DNA from: Rhodotorula mucilaginosa
Taxonomy: Eukaryota; Basidiomycota; Microbotryomycetes; Sporidiobolales; Sporidiobolaceae
DNA: 64,000 nt
Direction of reading: 5' to 3'
Assembly (NCBI GenBank): GCA_034406715.1
Contig: CP137865.1
Location: 1,302,001 to 1,366,000, forward strand
Shown here: positions 1 through 13,716 of the stretch, in pieces
How positions within the stretch are numbered: the first letter of the stretch is position 1
Layout: each line of letters begins with the position of its first letter
Position numbers and translations under genes: made by a program
Notes under the pieces: generated by a model
Told to the model about the DNA's origin: nothing
The model's input: the letters and a program-made list of their open reading frames with translations, nothing else
Databases searched by the model: none

Positions 1-1407
1 GCTGACCATCGTGAAGCTTGAAGTAGTTAGTCCCATGAGCAGGAGGAGGAGGAGGAGGAGCACAGGGCGACGCAAGGCGGGGGAGCATGGGCGGTCGCTC
101 CAGCTCGTCCAGCAGCTTTTCCAAGCCTGGCAAATTCGCACGAAGCGAGATTCAAGTTTACGACCGACGACGAGAGGGGTGTGCTCGGAGCTACTAGATG
201 TCGGCGAGGGTGGGCGGGAGTGCAAAGGCGTTGCGGGTGGCGAAGTCGAACAGAAGTTGCGCAGAGTGTGGTTGGAAGAGGTCACGGACGGAGCTGGAGC
301 TGCGTCCGTCCTGCACTTGACCAGTGCTGTTCTTGCAGCGAGGTGTGCGTCGGAGGGAAAGTTTGCGGCGTGACTCGGTCCGATTCGTTACAGAGCTGGG
401 AAGGCTGCTGTCTCGCCGCCTTCGAAGACGCTCGACCTCACTCTCGGGGATGGTCCCTCACAACCGCAGCCCAGCCAAGGAACACCGAGCAAGGATGATC
501 GGCAAGAAGCCCCTCCTCCTCCGACGCGACGCTAGAAAGAGACTGCAGTCGCTCGGAGCCGCAATCGAGCTTTCGTCGACAACCACTTTCGAGCCTTTGT
601 ACTGTCGGTCAGCTCTCCAGTTCACTCGGACCAGCTTGGACCACAGCGCTGACTACTTGTACTGCGATTCCAGGAATTCGAAGCGCTTTTCCGGTCCTGC
701 TGCCGCGAAATCGGTCTCGTTCTGCTCGACGCAGGAAACCACTCGTCGGAACCCAGGTGAGACGCTCCTGATCCTCTCACTCCGCTCGGTCGAGACCGGT
801 TTCTGGCTCATCAAATAGCTACACTGCTGAGTTGGACGAGGCTGCTCACATCCGCGCAAACTTGGAAGACTCGCGGTCGGATCATGAGCGAGTAGGGCAG
901 CTTTGCTGTGTAGGGTCCGTAACATGATCCCCGTTACTCCGTACAGCCGAGAAGCTGATTATGCTCGACTCCCTGTATCTCAGGTTCTTTTACGAGAACT
1001 CGAAGACAGAATCGGCAGCCTCTTGTCAAGAGGAACACGGCCGACCGTTGAAGGGCACCTTCGCGCTCGCTTCGTCGGAACGTCCGAATCGTTCATCCTC
1101 CAACTCGACAACAAAGAGACTCTCATTGTCCGAGTCCCCGCTCGGTCTCGGTAGCCAGAACTGTGGTCTGGTGAGCATTTTGTCAATGCTTTACCGGACC
1201 CGAAGCCTGGTTACTGACACAATCCCCTTATGCTTTGTCTTCCCGCTTGGCCTCACCGATCCGCCGGCGCAGCCGCCAGTCCTCACCGACTCTATCATCC
1301 GCCGTCTTCAGAGACCGCAGGGACGACCTCGCACCGTCGAAACGACTCGCGCGTTCTTTTCAAGGCCGGGGAAAAAGTCTCACTCGGGTGATTCGCCCCT
1401 CCTCTAG
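1..1407. other. No intact gene recognised
   Basis: Many short overlapping reading frames occur on both strands, rich in TCGA and CTCG words, and none looks like a recognisable protein. The stretch just upstream of 1408 holds what seem to be decayed earlier parts of a ribosomal protein gene. Around 1320-1355 the frame reads RRDDLAPSKR where uS17 proteins have RRDYLHYVPKYNR. Around 1045-1075 there is a faint trace, VEGHLRARFVGT, where uS17 has IEGTYIDKKCPFTG. These alignments are by memory and weak. Nothing else in this stretch could be supported. Confidence 0.4.
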
Positions 1408-1571
1408 ACGAGAAGCGCCACAAGAACGTCGCCGTTCACTGCTCGCCGGCCTTCCGAGTCGAAGTTGGCGACAACGTTACCGTCGGCCAGTGCCGTCCTC
1501 TCTCGAAGACTGTCCGCTTCAACGTCCTGCGTGTTTCGAAGTCGAAGGCGAAGACTTTCACTCGCTTCTAG
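1408..1571 (+). pseudogene. RPS11: Remnant of 40S ribosomal protein uS17 gene (last exon)
   Basis: After a CTCTAG acceptor the frame reads 53 residues and stops at TAG. It begins [20 protein letters not shown], continues through [20 protein letters not shown] and ends KTFTRF. This matches the C-terminal third of uS17 (yeast Rps11), including its signatures HVSPAFR, VGQCRP and SKTVRFNVL. The upstream exons that should hold the N-terminal two thirds are not readable as an intact gene here: the expected RRDYLHY block is distorted and the donor that should precede this exon is not a clean GT. I therefore call it a truncated or decayed copy. It could be a real gene only if unusual upstream exons were missed. 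The protein itself binds 18S rRNA in the small ribosomal subunit. Confidence 0.72.
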
Positions 1572-2515
1572 ACGGTGCGGGACGAGAGGGTCTTTGGTGT
1601 AATCTCGCGTCTTCAAACGTTGCCCTTTCGCGGCCGGAGAGCAGGTTTGCAGAAGCGTCATGCGCTTGCAAGCGGGTTGGTGAAGTTGGCCTCCCCTTAC
1701 AACACACGACCGCGATTTCCGCCCATGCTCTGTCGATTCTTGGCGTCGCTGTGCTGCTTTTGACGGCTTTGATGCCAAAGCATCGGTGGCGCTGTCGCGA
1801 CTATAAAACTGAAACGCAGTGTCCGCTTGAAATAGAAGTCACCGACTCGAAGGCAAGTCATCGAAAGCGACCCCCGGCAGCATAGTCGTCGGAAGCGTCT
1901 GAGCCAGATGTTACAGCAAGGAGCTTACATGGCGCGCACAGGTAGAGCAAGCAGCTTTGCGTGCAGACGGTGCACCTGAAAGCAGCGCCGTCGGTCAGCG
2001 ATGGCCCGGCGTGAGCAGCACGGGTTTTTCAGCAGCTGGGTCCCGATGGACAGCGTGAGCGTGCGTGGTCTAGCACCTTGTAACTGTCCATCCTTGATGG
2101 CGCATCGGAGGGAACATGGTCGGAGGTCAACCGTCGAGTTTCGACTTTGGCTTGCTCGCACCGCGACGACTGCTTCGTACTAGTGCTCGCCACTTTGCGC
2201 GATATTGTTCTCGACCTACGGACGAGTGGCCGACGCCTGTACGAGCTCCAGGCCGATCGCTCTTGCCACGCCAGCCGTCTCTGCTCGCTTGCTCGCTCGC
2301 TCTCCTGATCAGTACGAACCGTTGCCCGGCACCCAAGACTCCGATTCCTCGCGCGTGCTTTCAACGACTCGCCCACCTTTCGAGCTTCCTTTGCCGGACT
2401 GCCGCGCTGCTGCCCGCGAGGCCTCCGCCGAGCCTCATCGTCGTTGCGAGCTCCTTCGAAACGCACTCGGCACGAATAGTCTCCGTTGCAGCGCTGAGCC
2501 ACGCCCTTTTGCACG
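1572..2515. other. Intergenic, nothing recognised
   Basis: This interval lies between the ribosomal remnant and the next supported start codon. Open frames are short, disagree between strands and show no family signature. The last 300 bases are probably promoter and 5' leader of the gene starting at 2516, but no specific site stands out. Confidence 0.4.
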
Positions 2516-3258
2516 ATGACTAGCTCCGACTCGGCTGCTCTCGACACTTCGGACGCGGGAAAGGTACCCTCGGCCCCGGCTGACCGCGTGTTGCCCGACG
2601 GAGACGCGGGTCACAGAACCGACGTCGACGGGGAGGCCCACGTAGCCGTGGACATCACCGCCAGCGCAACCGATACTGCAAACGTCGCCCTGCGCCGCAT
2701 GGCAGGACTGCGCGCTGCGATCAATCTGCCCGAAGCCCGTCCTGAGCAGGATGCGCAGCAAGTCGAGCTGGCGGGTAAGCCGTTCATGGACTTTCCTCTG
2801 AGCGGCGGAGCAGCATCTCACCGACTCTTGCCTGCATACTGACTCTAGGTGTGACGACCGGACCCGACGAATCAGTCGCTCGCTCACCCGACCAGCGGAC
2901 GCTCGGCAGTCGTGTGCCGGAATCCGGTGGTCATCCGGACGCGTTGCGCGCACGCGACGAGCTCTCCGAAGAGGACGACCTCGAAGACGCAGACTTGTCC
3001 GATCGCGACTGGTCCACCGAGGCTGAAAGCGAGCCAGAAGCGTGGGACACTGAGCCCGAGACCGAATCCGACGAGAGTGTCGACCTCTCGAGGCCGTTCG
3101 GGGTGCTGAACATGAACTCGGCGCGGCGCCTTCCGGCCCTCACAGGGCCGCCTCCTGGGCAAGAGGAATCGCCGCCGCCTTCTTCGGACCCGGAATCGCC
3201 GCCGTCCGGTTCGCCGCCTGGCGAGCTCCCGCCGCCCGAAAAGCGGTGCAAAACTTGA
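2516..3258 (+). CDS. Acidic low-complexity protein of unknown function (about 222 aa)
   Basis: Two exons (2516-2774 and 2849-3258) join in phase across a 74-nt intron with a GTAAGC donor and a CTCTAG acceptor. The N-terminal half is Ala/Asp-rich with a short helical stretch near residues 57-75 (ANVALRRMAGLRAAINLPEA). The second half is strongly acidic (runs such as SEEDDLEDADLSDRD and ESEPEAWDTEPETESDES), then Pro/Ser-rich, and ends with the basic tail PEKRCKT. No domain, signal peptide or membrane segment is visible. The composition suggests a disordered, perhaps nuclear protein, which is inference only. Intron quality and an unbroken frame support a real gene. Confidence 0.55.
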
Positions 3259-4651
3259 ACCAGCGCAACGCCTTCCAGCCGAGCGGCGCCTAAGCCGTCC
3301 GCTACCTGTGACTCGAACGCTTCGAGAGACCGCGCCGTCCTAACTTCGATTGTTCCGCCGTGGCGGTTGCTTTGTTTCCAAATGCTTGATGAGCAGGTCT
3401 AGTCGTGCTCGTGAAATTGCATCTTTTGTCCAGCTTTTTCTCCATTCTGTCTGGCAGGTGATTGCATGTATCCTGTGTAAGCCATATAACGGAGGACTGG
3501 TCGAGTTTGAGAGCGTAAAACCGAGTTAGCTGCCGGGTGCCGCCGTGTGCACCAGCAGCACGCTCATCTCGAGCCGACAACGTCAACACCGACCCTTTTC
3601 GATGGCGACCACGCTGACCGTTCCGCCGACCACGGCACCGACACCGACACCTCGACTCGCGGCGGGCCCTTCTCCGACCGCTCACTTGCCGCGATGGCTC
3701 GTCCAGACGGCTGAACAACCGACGTTTCCATGGTCAACTTCGGCGGTCCTGTGAGGCGCGCATCGCTCCGGTCTCGATGCCTCCGGCCTGTTGACTCGCT
3801 TGAACCGGGAGCTCACCAAACGTGGATGCGGTCCGCACAGGCTCGGCGCGTTGCCTCTGGTCGTACGAGCGCCGGTCGGCTTCCCGCAGCTGATTCAACT
3901 GCCAGTCTTTGCGGCCATCTTTGGCGGGAGCGGGCAAGTCGCTCTACGCTGGGGCGATACGGACCCGGCTTGAGAGCTGACAGAAAGCTCGTGGATGCAG
4001 GTACATGATCAAGGCGGGCGATCCCGTCAACGGAGCAGGAACTACAACAGGTCAGTCCGTCGAGTTGTCCTCTTCTACATCAGCAGCCATAGCTACCTAA
4101 GCAAGCAGTTACTGACCAGAGATTGGCACTCCCCCGCGGACAGCCTGGTCGCTCGTGTACCTCTTTTTCAACGGACGAAAGGCTCTCGCCTCTCGAAGAC
4201 CAGGCCCGATCGCACTGTCGTCCTTGGTCGCAGCACAAGCAGCCACCTACGGCTACTACTACTTTGGGCAAGATTAAGGCTCGGCGCGGCCCGAGTCGAA
4301 ACTTGCTCATTCCAACATCCTGTTGTATCGATACGTCCCTCACTCGCAATGCATTTCCACACTTCTGCCGGAAGCGGGTCGACTTCGGAGGCGAGTAAAA
4401 TGCTGGTTTGAGTTGCAAAGTGGGGGTTGGTGGAGATGGGGACAGTAATGGTTACAACACAACGAGCAGGACGGACGATCGATCACATGGGCGGCTTGGG
4501 AAAGAACCCGGAAAGAGATGGCAATGAACTCCTTCAACCCGCCTGAACAGCAGGACATGGAGAGAGCGGTCTGGTTGTATGGGATGAACTGACGGAAGGG
4601 CGAGCAAGATGCTCATAAGGGCGAGGGCCATGTCTGGTGCTGGGCGGGGGG
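3259..4651. other. Long gap without a supported gene
   Basis: There are short frames on both strands and none is convincing. On the plus strand a segment around 4005-4100 reads YMIKAGDPVNGAG followed by a Ser/Thr/Ala-rich tail ending at TAA. It resembles the end of a secreted fungal protein, but no consistent upstream exon could be joined to it. The last part holds the 3' flank of the minus-strand phosphatase gene. Confidence 0.35.
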
Positions 4652-6525
<1,874 letters not shown>

Positions 6526-8405
6526 TTCAACTCCCTCGGTGGACTGTGCGCGCGCGGTGGCCTGTCCCCTCGCCTGGACTGGTGTGCTTGTGTATGTATG
6601 TGTCTCTGCACGCGCGCAGTACGCCGCTGTGACTCGAGAGACGAGCGAGCCGAGGTGCGCTGGGTTGGCGTTTGGTGCTGCTGCTCGACGGGCAAGAATC
6701 AATTCATCATGGCGGGCGATTGGACGGAGGGGGGTTCGTGAGAGCGAACTGGCTGTGAGCCTCTATGGCCCTCGTGGGCGCACGAGGCGGACGCGCGGGC
6801 AAAGCTGCTGCTGAACCGGAGCAAGACGATGAGCGCCACGGCCGACGCCCTCAAGGCTTGAAATAACATTCGCGGAATTCTTCCCAGCGGCCTTCCGTCA
6901 AACCCTTCTCAAATGGTTCCTCAAGGACAATGTGCGCTTCACAAGGTTCGCGCCTCAAGACCTGCGAAGGCTTCGGGCAGCAAGGCTCCTACACGGCTTG
7001 GAGAGAAAGTTTTTTGTCCCTCGGATTTCGTGCCTATAGCGACAGGAATGCTCTCAAGCAGCAGTCCAGGATTGTTGAGGATACAGCATCATTACGGAAT
7101 GGCTATACTACGGCTGTACGGGTTAGACACGGGCATTCGCCTTCCTTGACAAACGCGCGACCGGCGCACCGTGCGTGCGCGGACTGGGCAACAGGCGGGG
7201 GAGGTCAGCGAGGAGCCTTATGGAGAGAAGAGTCTCGTACTCACGACCTGTGTCTACACCAGTGGCGAACGGGCGGCACATCTCGGCTAAGACAGTCAGC
7301 AAGAGCAGTATCATCGGTCGCCACCCTCCGCGAGTCGGCGTCGTTCGTCAGCGTCGAGGTCGGCAGAGTCGTCAGCACTAGGGTCAGCTCGTGTTCTGCG
7401 CGCCTTGACATGCTCGGCCGGCGCACACGCGCAAGCCGCACGATACGGTCTCGTCGGAGCGAACAACAGTTGCGGGGGAACTCGGTCGGTCAGATCCAGC
7501 TCCAGTCGGCCAGCTCAGCGATAGAAGCCACGAGCAGCCACGAGCAGCCATGAGGTCGAGGCTGACGGTTCAGCGTGTGGCTGGCGGCGCTGCAGTGTAC
7601 GACGAGATGAAGCGCAGGGGTTGGCGGGAGGAGAAGAAGAAGGACTAACGAATCGCGCCAAGTTCGCTCGCGTTCACCGGCACCGCCAATTCACCGCGGT
7701 CCTCGCCACGTCATCGCCAGTGTCCGGCTCTGCAGCGGCTTACGCCTCTCTTTCACCTCCTCGAGGCCCTATTATATACGTGTCGATCTGCAGTCAAGCT
7801 TGCAGACTTGCTCGGACCGCTGCGACATCAAACGAGTCCCGCAGATTTTCTTCCGCAATGCGGCTCCTCAAGCCATAGAGAAGCATTTCTGTCAAGTGCT
7901 TACGAAGGCTTGCGCAGCAAAAGCCTGCGGCAAGCCTTGACGTAAATCCTTGTCAAGCTGCCAGTCCAAAATGCGTTTTCAAGCCTTGCTGAAATTCTGC
8001 CGGGAGGCTTTGTGTGCCAAATCCTTCGGTGAGCCTTCGCGGTCGTCGGCCGTGGCGCTGCGCCTTCTCACTCACGCGACTGGCCGTCATGACCCCGAGT
8101 AGTTCTACGCACTTCGTGATATTCAGTACGTACTGTAGCAATTCCCGCCGAACTCTATCTGAAGCTTGCTTTCGGATTTCATTCTGTGCACATGCTCGTG
8201 CGCAGCAGCTCGGTCTCGCCGTCATCCGCACACACAATCAGACGGCTGACTTGACCTCTGGCCTCGTGTAAAGTGGACCCGGTGATAATACAACAAAAGG
8301 GAGAGGGATGCATGCGATGGTCGACGTCGTCGTCGATCAGAAAAGATGAGAGCACAGAAGTGAGCAGAGACATCGGGGCCAGGGCGCCGGGACCCGTTAA
8401 TTCTC
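6526..8405. other. Intergenic stretch, no gene recognised
   Basis: The promoter side of the phosphatase gene and the 3' side of NOB1 flank 1.9 kb with only short, unconvincing frames. Around 6850-7070 and 7860-8060 there are many copies of the words CAAGGCTTG and CAAGCCTTG. For example CAAGGCTTGAAA followed by CATT occurs near 6851 on the plus strand and near 8000 on the minus strand, which could be relics of an old inverted repeat. I see no transposase or RNA gene. Confidence 0.4.
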
Positions 8406-10310
8406 CTACTTTCTCCTCCTTGCCTCGTTCGGATTCCGTCTCCCGGACCCAATCACGGGCAACCCGCTCTTGTCCAACCGGACCTCTCCGCCCTTGCCGT
8501 TCTTGCCACCCCTCCGTCGCCCCTTCGGGTTCTCGATCCCACCCTTCCCACCTCCGATACCGAGCATCTGCGCCTCGAGCGTACCGGCTTGGGCGAACCA
8601 CCCCGCCGCGGACGAGGCCGTGACGGCGTACGAACCCGACGCGCCGGTCCCGCCCGAGCCTCCGGTAGTCGCCATCCCGAGCTTCTTGCGGTCCTCATCG
8701 TCCAACAGCGCCTTCTGCAACGCCCGTTCCTCCTTGTGTCGTCGCACCTCGGCACTCTTGACGCCGCGGATCCACTCCTTCTGATCCTCGCGCACGACCG
8801 GCGCCGCCTGCTGCGCGCCGCTCGCCCGCCCGACTTTCGGATTCGGCATCGAGTACTGCGTCCCGCGAAGGCGGTAGTTGTAGTTCGATTTGAGGTGCAG
8901 GATGTAACCTTGCGGGTTTTGCGGAGACACGGGGACGTAGGTGATCGAGGTGCGGAGCAGAGTCGCGCCGCCGCAAGAGGGGCAGAACCGCTTGTCCGGG
9001 TTCTTGCACAGCCTGCGTTGGGGAGAGAGTCAGCGATCAAAGGTGGAGGCATCTTCTATCTCGCCAGACCGGGAGCATAGAACTCACTTGAAGCAAGCGT
9101 GACACCGCAACACCCACGTCCGGACCTCTCGGACTCGCTTGCCCCCACTGCCGAGCACGTTCAACCCCATCTGCAACGCCACGTTCTGCATCGCATAGTC
9201 GCCCGTCAACACTGCCGCCTTCATGATCGTTTTCGGCTTGGGCGTCTTGGCCGCCTTGGCAGTGTTGCCCGCCGTGGTGGCCGGGGCTCCTGCTGTTGAA
9301 GACGTCGATGCGCTTGCCGAGGCGGCGGCGGAAGTCGACGCTTCGGGCGCTTCAAACAGGCCGAGATCGCGGACTTTGTGCGCGTGGACATTGTCCGGCG
9401 TTATCCAGGAACCGGCAGACGAGTCCGACTCGGCGTCGGAAACATCGTTGTCGTTGTCGTCCTGCTCCTCCTCCTCGTCGTTACCAGCGTGCTGCGCCTC
9501 CTCCACAGCGACAGATGTTGACGCGACGGGTTCGGAGACGGGGCCGTCACTTCCGTCTGTTGGAGCGGTGGGTACCGGTGGCGGAAGGGTCTCGACAGCC
9601 GATTCTTCGGCGACGCCGTTCTCCTCCGCCTTCTCTCCCTCTGCGTCAACGTTCAGAGCGGCGACCTTGTCCGCGAGCTGCTCCTCGTCCTGGTTCTGCT
9701 GCTCCCCCTCCTTGACCGCCGCGGCAGGCTCTTCCACCTCCTTCTCCTTGCCCTTGTCTCCCTCGGTCGTGACGGCCTTGTCATCTTTGGGCGGCGGGAT
9801 GAGCACCTGGCCCGGGAACTCGCGCACTCGCCAAGTGCCGTTCTCTTCGAGTTCGAGGGTGAGGCAGAGAGCGAGGACGCGGATGTCGGCGGACGAGAGG
9901 ACGGCGAGGTCTCCCGTCTTGCGGGCAAAGGCGGTGACTGCACGGGAACGTGATCGTCAGTCTGGGGAGGTGCATTTGGGGATACGCCGCACGATCAACG
10001 CACTCTTGGCTACGGATTCGGGCGTCGGGTCTCGAACCTGGAATCCCTCATTCTCGCGAAACAGCTCGTCCTTGTCGGCGGACGCATCCTGCGGGACCGT
10101 GTCGGCCGGCAACTGCAACTTGGCCTCCTCGAGCACGTTCCTGCCTCGCTTGTCCCTGAGTTCCTGGACGACGTCGCTCGTGACGAGGTAGTTGGTGGCC
10201 GTTTCGCGGAGGGACGAGACGGGCGCTGCGATCAGGGCTCCGGTGTCGACGACGAGGTGCTTGATGGCGCGTTGGCCCGCAAGGGACGGCTGCTGCTTCG
10301 GCGGGGCCAT
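8406..10310 (-). CDS. NOB1: 20S pre-rRNA endonuclease Nob1
   Basis: Three exons (9986-10310, 9088-9937, 8406-9012) join in phase into 593 residues. The N-terminal PIN domain reads KHLVVDTGALIAA (acidic metal-binding Asp), then VTSDVVQELRDKRGR and, after intron 1, TAFARKTGDLAVLSSADIRV. A Glu/Ala/Ser-rich disordered linker follows. The C-terminal part has the Nob1 signature TIMKAAVLTGDYAMQNV and a four-cysteine zinc ribbon (C-x2-C in RCHAC, then CPSC). The intron 2 junction lies inside the ribbon between CHACFK and LCKNPDKRFC. The tail holds the conserved NPKGRRRGGKN block. Nob1 cleaves 20S pre-rRNA at site D in cytoplasmic pre-40S particles. It is divergent from LEU2 with 468 bp between starts. 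Confidence 0.95.
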
Positions 10311-10778
10311 TCCTAGCGCGGCAGTGAGGCCTTGAGTGGTTGAGAGACGACGGAGAATTGGGAAGTCGAGCTCTGTGAGAGGCAGCTCTCGGCGGAGTCG
10401 TGTACGCTCCGCGAGCAGGTCGGTGACTCGAGCTGTTCCTGAGGTCGCTGCTGGCAGTGCTCTGACCGTCTAGCTTGCAGTCGATCGCGTCTAGCCGACG
10501 CTGTTTGTACGAGCTCGACCAAAGCCACTCTTTCGCTGCACCGCCACTCGACTTGTCAATTTGCACACTCTCTCGCAACGCAGCGTGGAGAGCCCGCTTT
10601 TGCAGTCGTAGGCTTGTAATCACGTCGCAAACTAGTTACAAATACCACCTTGACTGCCTGAGCGAGATGACTAAGGTCCGACGAGTAAATCCGGCGGCCG
10701 GACTCAACTCCGTCACCACCGCCGGAACCTGGCTGCACTCGTCTCCCTCTCTTTTTACTCTTGACAGACTAGAAGAGA

Positions 10779-12147
<1,369 letters not shown>

Positions 12148-12611
12148 AGAGGTGTCTACGGCTGCCACGGAGAACTCTTGGGTGATCACGAGGTTTTAAA
12201 GGGCGTAGGGGCACGACCCAGCTGCTTTGTAAACAGTACGCACACTCGAACTACGCTCTCTCTTCGCTGACCACCTCGGAGCTACATCGAAGTGCTTCGG
12301 ACGGCTCACAGGATAGACAGAATGACCTTTGAAACTCACCGACAAGCTGTTGCTTTGCCGACGATGTCGCCAGAGTGAAGTTCCGCCAGCTCAAACAAAC
12401 GTTTTATTCTTGATCCCGCCTCTTTTCCCCCTCGCCCCAAAACTCGCGACCTTGCTAGACCTGTAAGACTTACAAATGGCCAACTCCTCCCTCTGTCTCC
12501 TCCTTCTTGCTTGTATCCCCGCCCTGCTTCCGAAGACCCCGCCTTCAATCGAACCGTCTTGGGTGTACCCCGTCCCCACTTCCGACGAACGCCACCGCTT
12601 CATGAACCGAA
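12148..12611. other. LEU2 3' flank up to the duplication breakpoint
   Basis: This stretch holds the terminator side of LEU2. A frame starting at an ATG at 12476 reads MANSSLCLLLLACIPALLP, signal-peptide-like, but it runs out of frame into the PRE3 fragment and is probably chance. Homology to the right inverted arm begins near 12612. Confidence 0.4.
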
Positions 12612-13116
12612 GGAAAGCGCCCGTCCGTGCACGTCGCGGCCAACATGCTCGAGGGCATCATGTACCAGAACAAGGACCGCCTCTCGGCCGGGATCATCGT
12701 CGCCGGGTGGGACAACAACAACGCCGGCACCGTGTACAACGTCCCGCTCGGAGGCGGCCTCTTCAAAGCTCCGTGGGCAATTGGCGGTTCTGGCTCGACT
12801 TATATCTACGGTTATTGCGATGCGACCTTCCGCAAGGGCTGGGGGCGCGATGAGACGGTCGAATTTGTGAGGAATGGTGAGTCTCTTTTCCTGCTTTCAA
12901 TCCGCTCCCTTCTCCTCCTTTTTTTTCCCCTGCCCCTCCCTTTTTCAGCCACAAAGCTCTTGACTGACCACACCCCTCTCTGCAGCTCTCGCATTGGCCA
13001 TGTCGCGAGACAGGTCTTCAGGCGGCACGATCCGGATGGCCATCATTACGCAGGACGGCGTCGAGCGGATCTTTGTCCCGGGCGATCAGTTGCCGAGGTT
13101 TTGGGACAAGGCATGA
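12612..13116 (+). pseudogene. PRE3: 5'-truncated copy of PRE3 (proteasome beta1)
   Basis: From about 12627 the frame matches the second half of the PRE3 protein encoded at 21732-22528 on the other strand ([49 protein letters not shown]). Exon 1 ends at the same GTGAGT donor (about 12878) and exon 2 ends at the same TGA. The catalytic Thr and the first 100 or so residues are absent, so it cannot make an active subunit. The coding part of exon 1 differs from the parent at roughly one base in ten (for example GGL for GGR and FRKGWG for FREGWG). The intron and exon 2 are nearly identical; exon 2 shows one clear change, Gly to Arg after SRD. It marks the outer end of the left inverted arm. Confidence 0.9.
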
Positions 13117-13708
13117 TGTAGAGAGCGTGCATTTTCAAGCGCACCATGTACACAATCTCAAACAGACCTCGAGGGAGCAGCTCCTTCCCTTCCCGTCATG
13201 CTCTCTTTTTGGTGGACTTGGCCTTCCTCTCTTCTCATGTCCTTTTGGAAAGTTACGCTCCCGCCACCCCTTTCAGGCACTTTTCAAGTTGCGAAAGAGG
13301 AGAGCTAGGGAGCTGTGGGATGGGTAGCCAAAGGAAAGGAAAGAGGAGGAGTTGAGCTCTGCCACTTCGTTGTCCCCGAATCTTCCTCTACACAAACTTG
13401 CTCGTGCCAACCCTCCACAACTTTGGCATTCTGATTCCCAGCAGGGGGAGGTCTCAAGTCTGCCATTAGGAACTATGGCGTCAGTGCTCCCTGAGAGAAA
13501 GACCAGAAGACAACTTGGAGCAGAAAGATAGAACTCGACCAGTTTTTCCTGCCTCGGTTTAGAGGTCTCCATCTCTCTTTTTGGCTCCCGTCCCTGGTTC
13601 ATCTTGAAATCTACACTCAGTTCCTGGCACCGGTCATCAGATGCAAACAGAAGTCTACTTTTGAGACAAATTGCTCACCTCCGGCCTTTCTGCTTTCCTT
13701 GCTGATGA

Positions 13709-13716
13709 GCTGGCAT
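13709..13716 (+). repeat. 8-bp target site duplication, left copy
   Basis: GCTGGCAT directly precedes the TAGAGAATGTTG end and is repeated exactly after the other end. The uninterrupted right arm has the empty site as GCTGGCGT (read in the same direction). Confidence 0.92.

Noticed and set aside
6850-8060. CAAGGCTTG-type words as ends of a small transposon
   Set aside because: The matches are short and imperfect, and no target duplication could be found.
10010-10040. tRNA-like T-arm word (GGTCTCGAACCTGG)
   Set aside because: It lies inside the NOB1 coding exon and no acceptor or anticodon stem surrounds it.
12476-12853. Signal-peptide-like ORF beginning MANSSLCLLLL
   Set aside because: It runs out of frame into the truncated PRE3 copy and would be a chance fusion across the duplication breakpoint.
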